Positions 1 to 8,299 of a stretch of DNA of 64,000 nt are shown one piece after another; position 1 is the first letter of the stretch; every line of letters begins with the position of its first letter. Made by a program: the position numbers and the translations under genes. This DNA comes from Numida meleagris (taxonomy: Eukaryota > Chordata > Aves > Galliformes > Numididae): the NCBI RefSeq assembly GCF_002078875.1, contig NC_034420.1, forward strand, positions 867,574 to 931,573. The letters are read 5' to 3'. The notes under the pieces were generated by a model. It was not told the origin of the DNA. It did no database searches and was given only the letters and a program-made list of their open reading frames with translations.

Positions 1-523
1 CCTGGTGCCCCAGCCGGCCTCCCCCAAATCCCACTGTGCTGCCAGACTGGTGTGCCCTGGCTGGACATTGCAAGCTTTGCTGGTGAGCAGGCCTGCATCC
101 TCTGGAGAAGCTGCTCCACACCGCTGCTATATTTGCCATTGATGTGGTCTGGGTGGAAATGCACGGTGGACTTGCTGGCATGACCGTCCTGCAGCCCTTC
201 AGCCCTATACTGCTGCCCTGTTGCATACAAGGGGTTGAGCCGCAGACAGTCCTGTGGTCTGTAAATAGCCTGACCTTGTCCTGCACATGCAGGGCAGCCT
301 TACACTACAGCTCATGCTGGAGCAGGAGTTGTGAGCTCAAGCCTGGACTTGGGCTCCCCACCCTGGGTGTGGAGAGGGATTGGCAGAGCTAAGGATCAGG
401 CTCTGCTTCTTCCATGAACCGGGCTGTAGTCCAGGTGTGCTTGGGCTCTGCAATATCCCCTCTACCACCCATGGCTCAAATGCTGCCCCTGCAACTCACC
501 CAGGAGGGCACGTGCTCTTCTAG
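1..523. other. SLC4A9 intronic or upstream sequence, no exon recognised
   Basis: This stretch precedes the first SLC4-like coding segment. Several reading frames stay open for 60-80 codons, but none shows the membrane-span or loop motifs expected for the part of an SLC4 transporter that should lie here. It is probably intron. An exon that has diverged beyond recognition cannot be excluded. Confidence 0.4.
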
Positions 524-567
524 GTGTGCCCAGCTCCCAGAACCAGCTCACAGTGCCCATGTATAAG
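524..567 (+). CDS. SLC4A9: Possible SLC4A9 exon fragment with an abnormal 3' boundary
   Basis: A TAG acceptor at 521-523 is followed by codons reading VPSSQNQLTVPMYK. A glycine codon would be completed across the upstream splice. Family members such as NBCn1 and NBCe1 have a G-V-P-S/D-x-P-K-L-x-V-P-x-x-F-K-P-T segment directly before the R-G-W motif. The next clear exon (752) starts PTNPMRGW, so a K|PTNP junction at 567/752 would be ideal. However, the bases after AAG at 565-567 are CCCTGC, not GT. The nearest good donor, GTATAAG at 561, would leave the wrong phase. The homology looks real, but the splice boundary is unexplained. It may be an assembly or sequence difference, a non-canonical splice, or chance similarity. 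Confidence 0.4.
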
Positions 568-751
568 CCCTGCTGCAGTGGGTAGCTGTAAGTCCTTGCA
601 GGCAGCTGGATGAGTCACGCTCCCAAGGAAGGATCATCCAAGGGCATCCATGGTGATCCAGCTTCTGTGCCCACGGGCTGGTCCCTTCACCCTGCTGTGC
701 TGCAGGCCCTGTAGCCCATGTTGGCTGGCATGACACTTCTGCCTTCTGCAG

Positions 752-913
752 CCCACGAATCCCATGAGGGGCTGGATTGTCTTCCCCTTCGGAGCCAACC
801 CCTGGTGGATCTGTCTGGCATCTGTGGTCCCTGCCATCCTCGTCACCATCCTCATTTTCATGGACCAGCAGATCACAGCTGTCATTCTTAACCGCAAGGA
901 GTATAAACTGCAG
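752..913 (+). CDS. SLC4A9: SLC4A9 exon: NPWW / DQQITAV membrane segment
   Basis: This 162-nt exon has 54 codons in phase 0 at both ends, with acceptor TTCTGCAG and donor GTGAGC. It encodes PTNPMRGW, then a hydrophobic span containing [17 protein letters not shown] and the conserved [11 protein letters not shown] motif, and ends at RKEYKLQ. Na+-coupled members of the family share the same block. I place the exon by the splice sites and by the family alignment, not by the internal ATG at 764. Confidence 0.93.
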
Positions 914-3900
914 GTGAGCAGGGCCCAGGGGTTGAGGGGTGCTGGCAGGGTGCTGGCTGCAGACAGGGAGCTCTACCTTGTGTGTGAGCCCTGGCCTGGG
1001 CCAGGCTGGGCAGCCAGGAGAGAGCTGGCATTGGCAGTGCCAATGTCTTCGTGTGTTGGCTTCTGCAGAGGCTCAGCCCTTGCCAGGCAGGAGGCAGTGG
1101 GACTTGCTGTGTTGGGGGTGTCAGCCTTCCCACCAGCTCTAGGGGTGCCCCTGAGCCTCTCCCTCTGTGGGCATCCCCCTCATGCCTCCATCACCCACTG
1201 CAGGAGGGACTGTGGGTAGGGCTTGGTGGGAGACAGCTGGCACAGGACATTGCTGGAACAAGACAGCTGCAGGCTGTGGACATCCTCAGGGCTGGGCAAC
1301 ATCATGGCTGATCACCAAGGGAGTGCAAATATCAGGCTGTAGGCTGGGCCTTGGGCATTTTTGACTCCATCTGAAGGTTTATAATGTTTACAAATGCCCT
1401 CAGTTACAGGCAGGACCTGGCAGGGCTCCTGCCACACGTCTGCCCAGGACATATGGCTCATCCTGTCACTGTGAGCTCTGGGGCACAGATGTGGCTCCAC
1501 AGGGCTGAGGAATAATGCTTATGGCAGAGTCAGGCAAGATGCCACTCTCTGGCCTTGCCACGCAGCTCATCCCTGGTGTCCTACAACATCCACCACCTGC
1601 CCTGATGGTCAGCAGTAGCCCAGGGCCTGCTGTCCTCTGGGACAGCGTCCTGATCTCATTATGCTGAGAGAGCCCCCCAGAGCTGCCACAGCCCACAGCT
1701 CACTCCTGGCCTCAATGCCTCCCTCATTGCAGAAAGGGGCAGGCTTTCACCTGGACTTCCTCTGCGTCTCACTCCTGATGATCGTCACCTCTGTGATGGG
1801 CCTCCCCTGGTATGTGTCGGCCACTGTCATCTCCCTGGCACACATGGAGAGCCTCAGGAAGGAGAGCACTGCCTCGGCTCCAGGCGAGCAGCCCGAGTTC
1901 CTGGGCATCAGGTATGGACTGAGCTCTGGTGCACTGTGAGCTGCTCCCCATCCAGGCTGGAGCCCCCACTCTGGGGGCCTCCTGCACCCCTCCTGCCCAC
2001 AGCAGTGGCATCAGGGGACAAGTGCTGCCCATGCAAGCTGATGGGGTCTGTGGGTGCCTGGGAGAGCCTGGATACTCCTGCAATTCCTGCACTGCTGCCC
2101 GCAGGGAGCAGAGGCTGACTGGCCTGGTGGTCTTCATCCTGACGGGAGTCTCTGTCTTCATGGCACCCATTCTCAAGGTATGGAAATTGGCTCCTGGTGT
2201 TGGCTCTGGGGTGTCTGCCTCCTTTCTGAAGTGGGCAGGGTGTACTGCAACCTAAGGGTGCTCCCCAACCCTGCTGCTCCTCTGGCTGCAGCACAGGGAG
2301 ACCCACCCAACAAGGAGCACTGCAGAGTGTGGGAAGGGATTCGGCAAAGGCCAGAGGGATTGGCTGAATTATTGCAAGATGGCCCAAGCAGCCAGCTCAT
2401 GGTTCCCCCCAAGGAGCCAGTTCTGTCCCCTGCCACCTCCTGTCTCTTCACCAGAGCAGTGCCAGCACTCACCTGCTACCGCAGTGAGAGCGGCAGAGCT
2501 CCTGGCTGTGCATCCTGCCATACCTGGGTCACTTGCGAGTGGTGAGATGCAGAACTGAGGCTGCCTGTGGGACTTCTGCTTTGAGCTTGATTGATGGGAC
2601 TGCACAAATATTTTGTGGTAGCCCCAGGACCAGCAGCTGCCTCCCAGCTCAGGCATCTCAAGTGCCATCTCAAGATGCATCTCAAGTGCATCTCAAGTGG
2701 CCATCTTCATGCCAGAGAAGCTGACCAAACCCTATGTATTCCCCACAACTCCAGCGGGAGTTGATGGGGAGCAGAAGGTGACCCCCAGCTCCCCCCTTGC
2801 CTGACCAGGCCTGGGAGAAAAAACAGAAAATGCTGAGCAACATGATGGCAGGAACCTGGCTGCACACTGGGGAAACGTGCTTGTGAAAGAGGAGGTAGAA
2901 CAGAAGGCAGCCCAGAGGTAGCAGGACCCGGATGCAAGGGCGATCTGGCTGTGACATCTGTCACCCCATTGATCACCAGGGTTGATTCAGCTGATCTCAC
3001 TGGCTAGGTGGGTGTCCCCTTCCTCCCTCACCACTCCACGTATGTCCCTCCTGAAGCTATGCACTCGGTCAAAGAGGATGACCTTCCCTGATAAAGACAG
3101 TACTGTTTATTTGTCAAAGGTACATGGTACCTGTGCTCCGCTGCTAGAACCTCCAAAAGAGGTCAAGGTCCATTTGTAGGAGAACGTAGGGTAGTCAAGC
3201 TTCCAAGACAGTAGACATGTGAGGCACTGCATGGGGCAGTCTGCCATTGTAAAACCACCTGGACTGCCACAAGTCCATGGGGCCAGATGGGATGCACCCA
3301 AGGGTGCTGAGGGAGCTGGCAGAGGTCATAGCCAAGCCACTTTCCATCATCTATCAGCATTCCTGGTTAACCAGAGAGGTCCCAGGTAATTGGATGCTTG
3401 CCAGAGTGACTCTCATCTACAAGAAGAGTGGTAAGGAGGATCCAAGGAACTACAGGCCTGTCAGCCTGACCTTGGTGCCAAGAAAGGTTATGGAGCAGAT
3501 CATCTTGAGGGAGATCATGGCATGTGTGGGACAACAGGGGGTCAGGCCTCGCCAGCATGGGTTCATGAAAGGCAGGTCCTGCTTGACTAACCTGATCTCC
3601 TTCTATGATGGGGTGATCCACCTGGTGGATGAGGGAAAGGCTGTTGACACAGTCTACCTAAACCTCAGCAAAGGCTTCAACACTGTCTCCCACAGTATTC
3701 TCCTGGAGAAGCTGGCAGTCCATGGCTTGGAAAGATACACTCTTTTCTGGGTAAAGAACTGGCTGGATGGCTGGGCCCAGAGAGTGATGGTGAATGGAGT
3801 TACATCCAGCTGGTGACCGGTCACGAGTGGTGTTCCCCAGGCGTCAGTATTGGGGCCTGTCCTGTTCAGTATCTTTACTGATGACCTGGATGAGGGCATT

Positions 3901-6900
3901 GAGAGCACCCTCAGACGCAGACGACACCAAGTTGGCAGGAAGCGTCATTCTGCTTGGGAATAGGAAGGCCCTACAGAGTGATCTGGGCAGGATGGATTGC
4001 TGGGCTCAGGCCGGGGGGATGAAGTTCAACAAGACCATGGGCTGGGTCCTGCACTTTGGCCACAACAAACTCAGGCAACGCTACAGGCCTGGGGCAGAGT
4101 GGCTGGAAGACTGTGCAGAGGAAACGGACCTGGGGGTGCTGTTGATGCTCAGCTGAACATGAGCCAGCAGTGTGCCCAGGTGGCCAGGAAGACCAATGGC
4201 ATCCTGGCTTGTATCAGAAATAGCATTGCCAGCAGGAGCAGGAGATGGTACTCCCCCTGTACTCAGCACTGGTGAGGCCACACCTTGAATACTGTGTTCA
4301 TTTTTGGGTCCTTCACTACAAGAAATATATTGAGGCCCTGGAACACGTCCAGAGAAGGGCAACGAAGCTGGTGAGGGGTCTGGAGCACAAGTCTTATGAG
4401 GAGAGACTGAGGGAATAGGGGTTGTTCAGTCTGGAGAAGAGGAGGCTCAGGGGTGACCTTATTGCTCTCTACAACATCTGGAAGGGAGCTTGAGGAGAGG
4501 TGGAGATTGGCCTCTTCTCCCATGTAAATAGCAATAGGACTAGAGGGAATGGCCTCAAGTTGAGCAAGGGGAGGTTTGGGTTGGACATTAGGAAATGCTT
4601 CTTCCCCGAGTGAGTGGTCAGGTGCTGGAACGGGCTGCCCAGGGAGGGGATGGAGTCACTGTCTTTGGAGGTGTTCAAGAAGTGTTTAGATGTTGTACTG
4701 AGTGACATGGTTTAGTGGGAAATATTGGTGATAGGTGGACAGTTGGACTGGATGACCTTGGAGGTTGTTTCCAGCCTTGGTTATTCTGTGATTCTATGAC
4801 CTTCTATCTGGCCTGCAGCTCCACACTGTGCCCATGCCAGGCAGGGGACAGTTTGGTGTGCTGTTTCACAGAGCTGCCTGCTGCCTGCAGCAAGGCCATG
4901 GCCCTTCAGTCACTCATCCCAGGGCAAAGCCTGTCTTTGCTTTGTCAGCCACCCCACTATTTATAAATCCAAAGCTGTAATACGCGTCTCCTAGTGCCTT
5001 GGTGCCTTATCACCAGCCTAGGTTACTCCCAGCATGTGCTAGAAAGTGGGGCAAGCATCTCAGAGCTTGTGTCCCTTCTCTGAAGACCGTGATGTCCATG
5101 CATCAGTTCCCATCATAGACGGGAACACATCCAGGGTGTAAAGCCCTTGGAGCCATAAGATAAGCAAAAATACATGAAATGAAATTGTGCTATTCAAAGT
5201 GAAGAAAACAAGCATTGCAGCTGTATATACAGATTGGTCTTACAGGAAACAAAAGTTAGAGAGTGCAAACTGCACCCTGCTAAAGCCTCATCCTGGTGTT
5301 TTGCAGTATATCCCAATGCCGGTGCTGTATGGGGTCTTTCTGTACATGGGAGTGGCGGCTCTGAACAGCATCCAGGTGAGCGGGGCTGCACAGAGCATGC
5401 CTCTGGATTGCATTGGGATACTTGTGGGTTTTAGGGAGGAAGGGCTTTGCTCAATACCTGTTCACATTGTGCAGCATGGCTCAGTGCCTGGAATTTGGAC
5501 CTATGATGGCACAGAGGGAAGGAGTGGTGTCTGGGGCACTGGGGAGCATGAGTGACTCCTGCACTGGAGGACCAGGTGGATTGAGAGAAGCAGAGGGACC
5601 AATGGATGGCCCAGAGCAGCTCCCCACAGCTGCAGAATGTCCCTGCAGCAGCCCTGATTTGCCAGCTCTGCCCTACTCCTGCAAAACCCTGGGCAGGGAG
5701 AATCCATGCTCCAGAAATATCTACATCTTTTTTCTTTTTTCCTGAACATCTGTCTGGAAAGAGCTCCTCTGGATTGGGGCGGTGGTGTGGCCATGGCCCT
5801 ATCTCCTGTAGCACTGGTCAGATCAACTCCCCCGCAACAGATCCCACGATCAGCCCTGGTGACAGCATGGAGTGGCAGGGCAGAGGGCTTGGCCTGCCTT
5901 GGGAGCAGTCTCTGGCACCCCTCTGTGCTAGGTGATGGGGTGGTCACAGTAGGGAGGTGGGTCGCAGCTGACTGGAGGTGTAGGTGTCCCTTCCCTGTAC
6001 TGTGTGTGACAAGCCTGCTGTCCTCTCCCTGCAGTTTATGGACCGAGTGCGGCTGCTTCTGATGCCTGCAAAGCACCAGCCAGATCACCTCTACCTCCGC
6101 CATGTGCCACTGCGCCGGGTGCACCTCTTCACCTTCATCCAGCTGCTGTGCCTGGCCATGCTCTGGGTCATCAAGTCCACTGCAGCTGCCATTGTTTTCC
6201 CAGTGATGGTAGGATGTCTCTTTTAACCAGGCTGGTTAAAACCCACTGACCTGCACCTGCATGGGAAGCGCCATGCTGCCAGTCCCCTGGCCCCATCTCT
6301 GAGCACTGCACAGTGCTGACCTATGCTCTGCCCTGGCCCCAGCTGCTGGCCCTGGTGGGGATCCGAAAGGCGCTTGAGTGTATCTTCTCCCTGCATGACC
6401 TGAGCTGGCTGGACAACATCATGCCTGCAGCAGCCAGGAAGGAGGCAGAGGGAAAACTGCACAGGAAGAAGGAGGAGCAGGAAAGCAATGCTGATGAAGA
6501 GGTGGGTGATATGCTGGGAGCTGTGCTCTTTTGCATCTGTCCCCCAGGATGCTGTTGTGCAGGAGCTGCACCTGGCCAGTGCACACAGCTCGGGCAGCAG
6601 TGTCTGCTTGCCTGGAGAGGCAGGTACAGCCAGCAGCCCCGGCACAAGGCTCTGAATCCAGATGGAACAGCACCAGAGCTGTGGTGCTTGCATCTGGCGA
6701 GCGGTTGTGGGAGCGGGGACAGCAGCAGAGCTGGCAGAGCACACCCTGCCCATGGGCTCAGCACACCCTGCACTGCAGTGATGTCCAGCAGCAGGCCGAG
6801 CAGCCACAGGGACTGGCTCCTTGTGGGCACAGCTGCTGGAGGGCGCCTGGGAACGCGGGCAACTGCATCACCCCCTCGCTTCTCCTCCAGTTCGAGCTGA

Positions 6901-6941
6901 TGTATCGCCAGGGACCAGAGATCAACATCTCCGTGAACTAG
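752..6941 (+). CDS. SLC4A9: SLC4A9 (AE4) anion exchanger / bicarbonate transporter, C-terminal part
   Basis: This is the 3' portion of a spliced SLC4-family gene. The coding segments 752-913, 1733-1911, 2105-2177, 5307-5375, 6035-6208, 6343-6501 and 6891-6941 all have AG/GT borders. They sum to 867 nt (288 residues plus stop) with matching phases. SLC4 proteins are plasma-membrane carriers of bicarbonate with chloride or sodium. The visible part holds the last membrane spans and the cytoplasmic tail. Diagnostic features are the NPWW segment, the [10 protein letters not shown] motif, the KGAGFHLD and [15 protein letters not shown] segments, [14 protein letters not shown], and [17 protein letters not shown]. 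The C-terminus [15 protein letters not shown] closely resembles the human SLC4A9 tail as I remember it, which separates it from SLC4A4/5/7/8/10. Position next to ANKHD1, as in human, agrees. The N-terminal cytoplasmic domain and the earlier spans lie upstream of the window. Confidence 0.93.
914..1732 (+). other. SLC4A9 intron
   Basis: This is an 819-bp intron with a GTGAGC donor and a CATTGCAG acceptor. It is GC-rich with many short open frames, none of which resembles a known protein. I see no repeat or RNA gene in it. Confidence 0.85.
1733..1911 (+). CDS. SLC4A9: SLC4A9 exon: KGAGFHLD to FLGIR
   Basis: This 179-nt exon begins with the family motif [16 protein letters not shown]. It continues through [16 protein letters not shown], a membrane span, and ends in the loop [11 protein letters not shown] with the arginine codon split (AG|G). 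The lysine that opens the exon follows directly on YKLQ of the previous exon. The nearly invariant [15 protein letters not shown] stretch strongly supports SLC4 membership. Confidence 0.93.
2105..2177 (+). CDS. SLC4A9: SLC4A9 exon: REQRLTG to APILK
   Basis: This 73-nt exon completes the split arginine and encodes [18 protein letters not shown] and then MAPILK. It is the conserved span that follows the FLGIREQR loop in SLC4 proteins. The acceptor is GCCCGCAG and the donor GTATGG. The intron before it (1912-2104) is only 193 bp. Confidence 0.92.
2653..2699. repeat. Imperfect 11-12-bp tandem repeat (GCATCTCAAGT), four units
   Basis: Four consecutive units of the form GCATCTCAAGT, with small insertions (GCCATCTCAAGAT), are visible. 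They sit in intron sequence and have no evident function. Confidence 0.8.
3200..4799 (+). mobile_element. CR1 LINE copy, 5'-truncated, sense orientation
   Basis: This is a long copy of the avian non-LTR retrotransposon CR1. From about 3277 it encodes the reverse-transcriptase region: [34 protein letters not shown] and [16 protein letters not shown]. It ends with the CR1 3' region (GGACTGGATGACCTTGGAGG, then ATTCTGTGATTCTATGA). A stop after the TSSW segment, frameshifts, and replacement of the catalytic aspartate of the usual YLDFSKAF motif by asparagine show it is inactive. The 5' edge is uncertain, because CR1-like sequence may begin between 3180 and 3270. Its last 400 bp are nearly identical to the copy at 30738. 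Confidence 0.93.
5307..5375 (+). CDS. SLC4A9: SLC4A9 exon: [19 protein letters not shown]
   Basis: This 69-nt exon has 23 codons in phase 0 at both ends. It encodes [19 protein letters not shown] followed by NSIQ, the best-conserved segment of the SLC4 transport domain. Most family members have F at the first position where this one has Y. The acceptor is TTTTGCAG and the donor GTGAGC. Confidence 0.95.
5376..6034 (+). other. SLC4A9 intron
   Basis: This is a 659-bp intron between two well-supported exons. The open frames on both strands here lack any recognisable domain. No repeats were recognised. Confidence 0.85.
6035..6208 (+). CDS. SLC4A9: SLC4A9 exon: [18 protein letters not shown] to IVFPVM
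   Basis: This 174-nt exon has 58 codons. It contains [38 protein letters not shown] and the span [18 protein letters not shown]. The MPxKHQPD loop and the LRHVPL-VHLFT motif are SLC4 signatures at the C-terminal end of the transport domain. The acceptor is CCCTGCAG and the donor GTAGGA. Confidence 0.95.
6343..6501 (+). CDS. SLC4A9: SLC4A9 exon: last span and start of cytoplasmic tail
   Basis: This 159-nt exon has 53 codons. It encodes [20 protein letters not shown], then SWLDNIMP, then a charged tail rich in K and E ([18 protein letters not shown]). The LxWLDxxMP motif ends the membrane domain in SLC4 proteins and leads into the cytoplasmic tail. An alternative reading that continues past the GTGGGT donor is open for about 130 more codons, but it has no family resemblance. 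Confidence 0.92.
6502..6890 (+). other. SLC4A9 last intron
   Basis: This is a 389-bp GC-rich intron with a GTGGGT donor and a pyrimidine-rich CTTCTCCTCCAG acceptor. Translation runs open through it in one frame, but the sequence is low-complexity and lacks family similarity. Confidence 0.8.
6891..6941 (+). CDS. SLC4A9: SLC4A9 terminal coding exon, [19 protein letters not shown]
   Basis: Sixteen codons plus TAG encode [16 protein letters not shown]. The ending [15 protein letters not shown] fits the human SLC4A9 terminus from memory and is the strongest paralogue discriminator in the window. Confidence 0.93.
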   Translation, partial: FELMYRQGPEINISVN

Positions 6942-7222
6942 GGCTGTGGCCGGGACCAGGCCTGCTGCTCGCCTCCTGCTCAGCACTGACACAGGGCCCG
7001 CTGGCGGGCGCTTATCGCCTCTGCGTTGCAGCAGGACCCAAACCTGCGCTCGCCCCGCTCCGTGCCGGGCCCCAGGCTCGGGCTGCGGGCAGCCCCGCTC
7101 CGGTCCCGGCCCGGCCCTCGGCCTGCAGGTGTCGCGGGCCCGTGGCACGCTGGTGGATTGTAAAACTCGCCCGGAAAATGACAGATAATTGGCGTTTGAA
7201 TAAACGGCTCTTTGACCCTGTG
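6942..7222 (+). other. SLC4A9: SLC4A9 3' untranslated region (end inferred)
   Basis: This sequence follows the TAG stop, and the only canonical AATAAA nearby lies at 7199-7204. The cleavage site, placed here about 15-20 bases downstream, is an estimate. The first part is GC-rich and merges into the intergenic CpG island. Confidence 0.65.
7199..7204 (+). terminator. SLC4A9: Poly(A) signal AATAAA of SLC4A9
   Basis: A perfect AATAAA lies 258 bases after the stop codon. It is followed by TG- and T-containing sequence (TTTGACCCTGTGCC) that could serve as the downstream element. Confidence 0.8.
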
Positions 7223-7369
7223 CCATTCGCTCAGCTCTTCCTTCTGCAGGGAAAACCGCGCTCCATCTCGGACTGAGCCCACCTGGCCGGACACGCGCGC
7301 GGCACTGACAGAGGCCAAGTGGCCGCGCGGGCGCCGTCACCGGCCGGAGCTGCAGGTGATCCGAGTGAC

Positions 7370-8020
7370 GGCGTGTGGGGCCAATCGCGCCCTCGCTGGG
7401 GGCGGCGGGGCGGGCACTCGCGGCCGGGTTACGCGCGTTGACAGGCAGAGCCGCGCGCCAGTGGGCGCTCGAGGCGGGCGGGCGGGGTCAGCCTCTGCGC
7501 TGACGGAGACCTTCAGAGGGCGGTGAAGGGGGCGGAAGGGCCTAGGCCGCGGCAGAAGCCAATCGGGCGGCGTCAGACAACTCGCGTTGTGAGCGACGGG
7601 TCTTCCGGGCAACCAGAATCCCAGATTCTCGTATTACCGTTGATCGACAGCCCGTTTGTCCAATTGGCGCCCGAAACTCTGGCGGGACGCGTGACTGACG
7701 TTCCGAGTAGCCAATCGACCCCCGGAAAGTTCAGGAAGCGAGGACAGGGAAGTGGGGCGGGGCAGCGGGCTCAAACCGCCTCGGCGTGTGCTCTCAAGGC
7801 AGCATGCTGGGAACGCGTGACGTCGCTCGGAGTGGCAGTGGCACTGCCCAATAGTGCGCGGCGTTGGGACGCGCCCGGCCAATGGGCGCGGGCAGCCCGG
7901 CGGGTGGGCGGCGCGGCGGCGCGGCCGGGTAGGGTGTGAGAAGTTAGTGGCGCTGCTGCGGTGCCGTGAGAGACGGAGACGGCTGGGCTCTGCGAGCGGT
8001 GGCGGCCCCGGATCAGCGCG
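7370..8020 (+). promoter_or_regulatory. ANKHD1: ANKHD1 promoter and 5' UTR region with CCAAT-box cluster
   Basis: Six CCAAT pentamers lie on the + strand at 7381, 7559, 7660 (within the palindrome CCAATTGG), 7711, 7848 and 7879. GC boxes are present, for example GGGGCGGGGC at 7754-7763. A CRE-like TGACGTC is at 7818-7824, and GCATGCTGGGAA, a ZNF143-type half site, is at 7802-7813. No TATA box was seen close to the start codon. The transcription start is not visible and probably lies around 7900-7980. NF-Y binding at the CCAAT sites is inferred from the motif only. Confidence 0.75.
7818..7824 (+). promoter_or_regulatory. CRE-like TGACGTC element
   Basis: TGACGTC sits within GCGTGACGTCGC, between CCAAT boxes, about 200 bases upstream of the ANKHD1 ATG. 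It matches the CREB/ATF core. Confidence 0.55.
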
Positions 8021-8299
8021 ATGCTCACGGACGGCACCGCCGCCCCCCTCGGTGACGAGGAGATCGACTCGGTCGCTCCCCGCGCGCCGCCCGCCGCCGA
8101 GCCGCCCGCCGCGGCCGGGCCCTCCCCGCTGGGGCTGCGGGCCGTGCGCCTCTTCGGGGAGGCCGGGCCCGGCGGTCCTGGAGGCCCCGGCGCGCCCGCG
8201 GCCGGCGAGGCCGCCCTTGACTTCAAGCTGGCGGCCGCCGTGCTGCGGAGCGGGGGCGGCGGCGGCGGCTCAGGCAGCGACGAGGACGAGGTGTCCGAG
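8021..8299 (+). CDS. ANKHD1: ANKHD1 exon 1 (start codon, residues 1-93)
   Basis: The exon starts at ATG 8021 in the context GCGCGATGC, with G at -3. It encodes [20 protein letters not shown], a Pro/Ala/Gly-rich stretch, the conserved [13 protein letters not shown] and [14 protein letters not shown], a run of six glycines, and the acidic GSDEDEVSE. The human protein also starts MLTD and has VRLFGEAGP and FKLAAAVLR. The donor is GAG|GTGAGC. The glycine run is encoded by a GGC repeat near 8256-8270 and may vary in length. Confidence 0.94.

Larger units (their letters stand above)
2178..5306 (+). other. SLC4A9 3.1-kb intron, half filled by a CR1 copy
   Basis: This is the longest SLC4A9 intron visible. 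It contains a short imperfect tandem repeat at 2653-2699 and a long CR1 LINE copy at about 3200-4799. The remaining non-repeat sequence shows nothing I can name. Confidence 0.85.

Noticed and set aside
144..392. Open frame with VLWSVNSLTL, faintly like an SLC4 membrane span
   Set aside because: The match is too short, and the surrounding residues and splice sites do not support an exon.
4469..4708. 79-codon - strand frame repeated identically at 31395-31634, a possible conserved peptide
   Set aside because: Identity reflects two recent copies of the CR1 3' region, not protein conservation.
5501..6124. 207-codon - strand open frame
   Set aside because: It overlaps an SLC4A9 exon and intron, is low in information, and shows no domain or splice context.
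6313..6900. Open + strand frame reading through the SLC4A9 exon 6343-6501 donor
   Set aside because: The part after 6501 has no family similarity, and the spliced continuation to [15 protein letters not shown] is clearly correct.
6321..7340. 339-codon open frame on the - strand over the SLC4A9 3' end
   Set aside because: It overlaps real SLC4A9 exons and its 3' UTR, is GC-driven, and has no recognisable motif.
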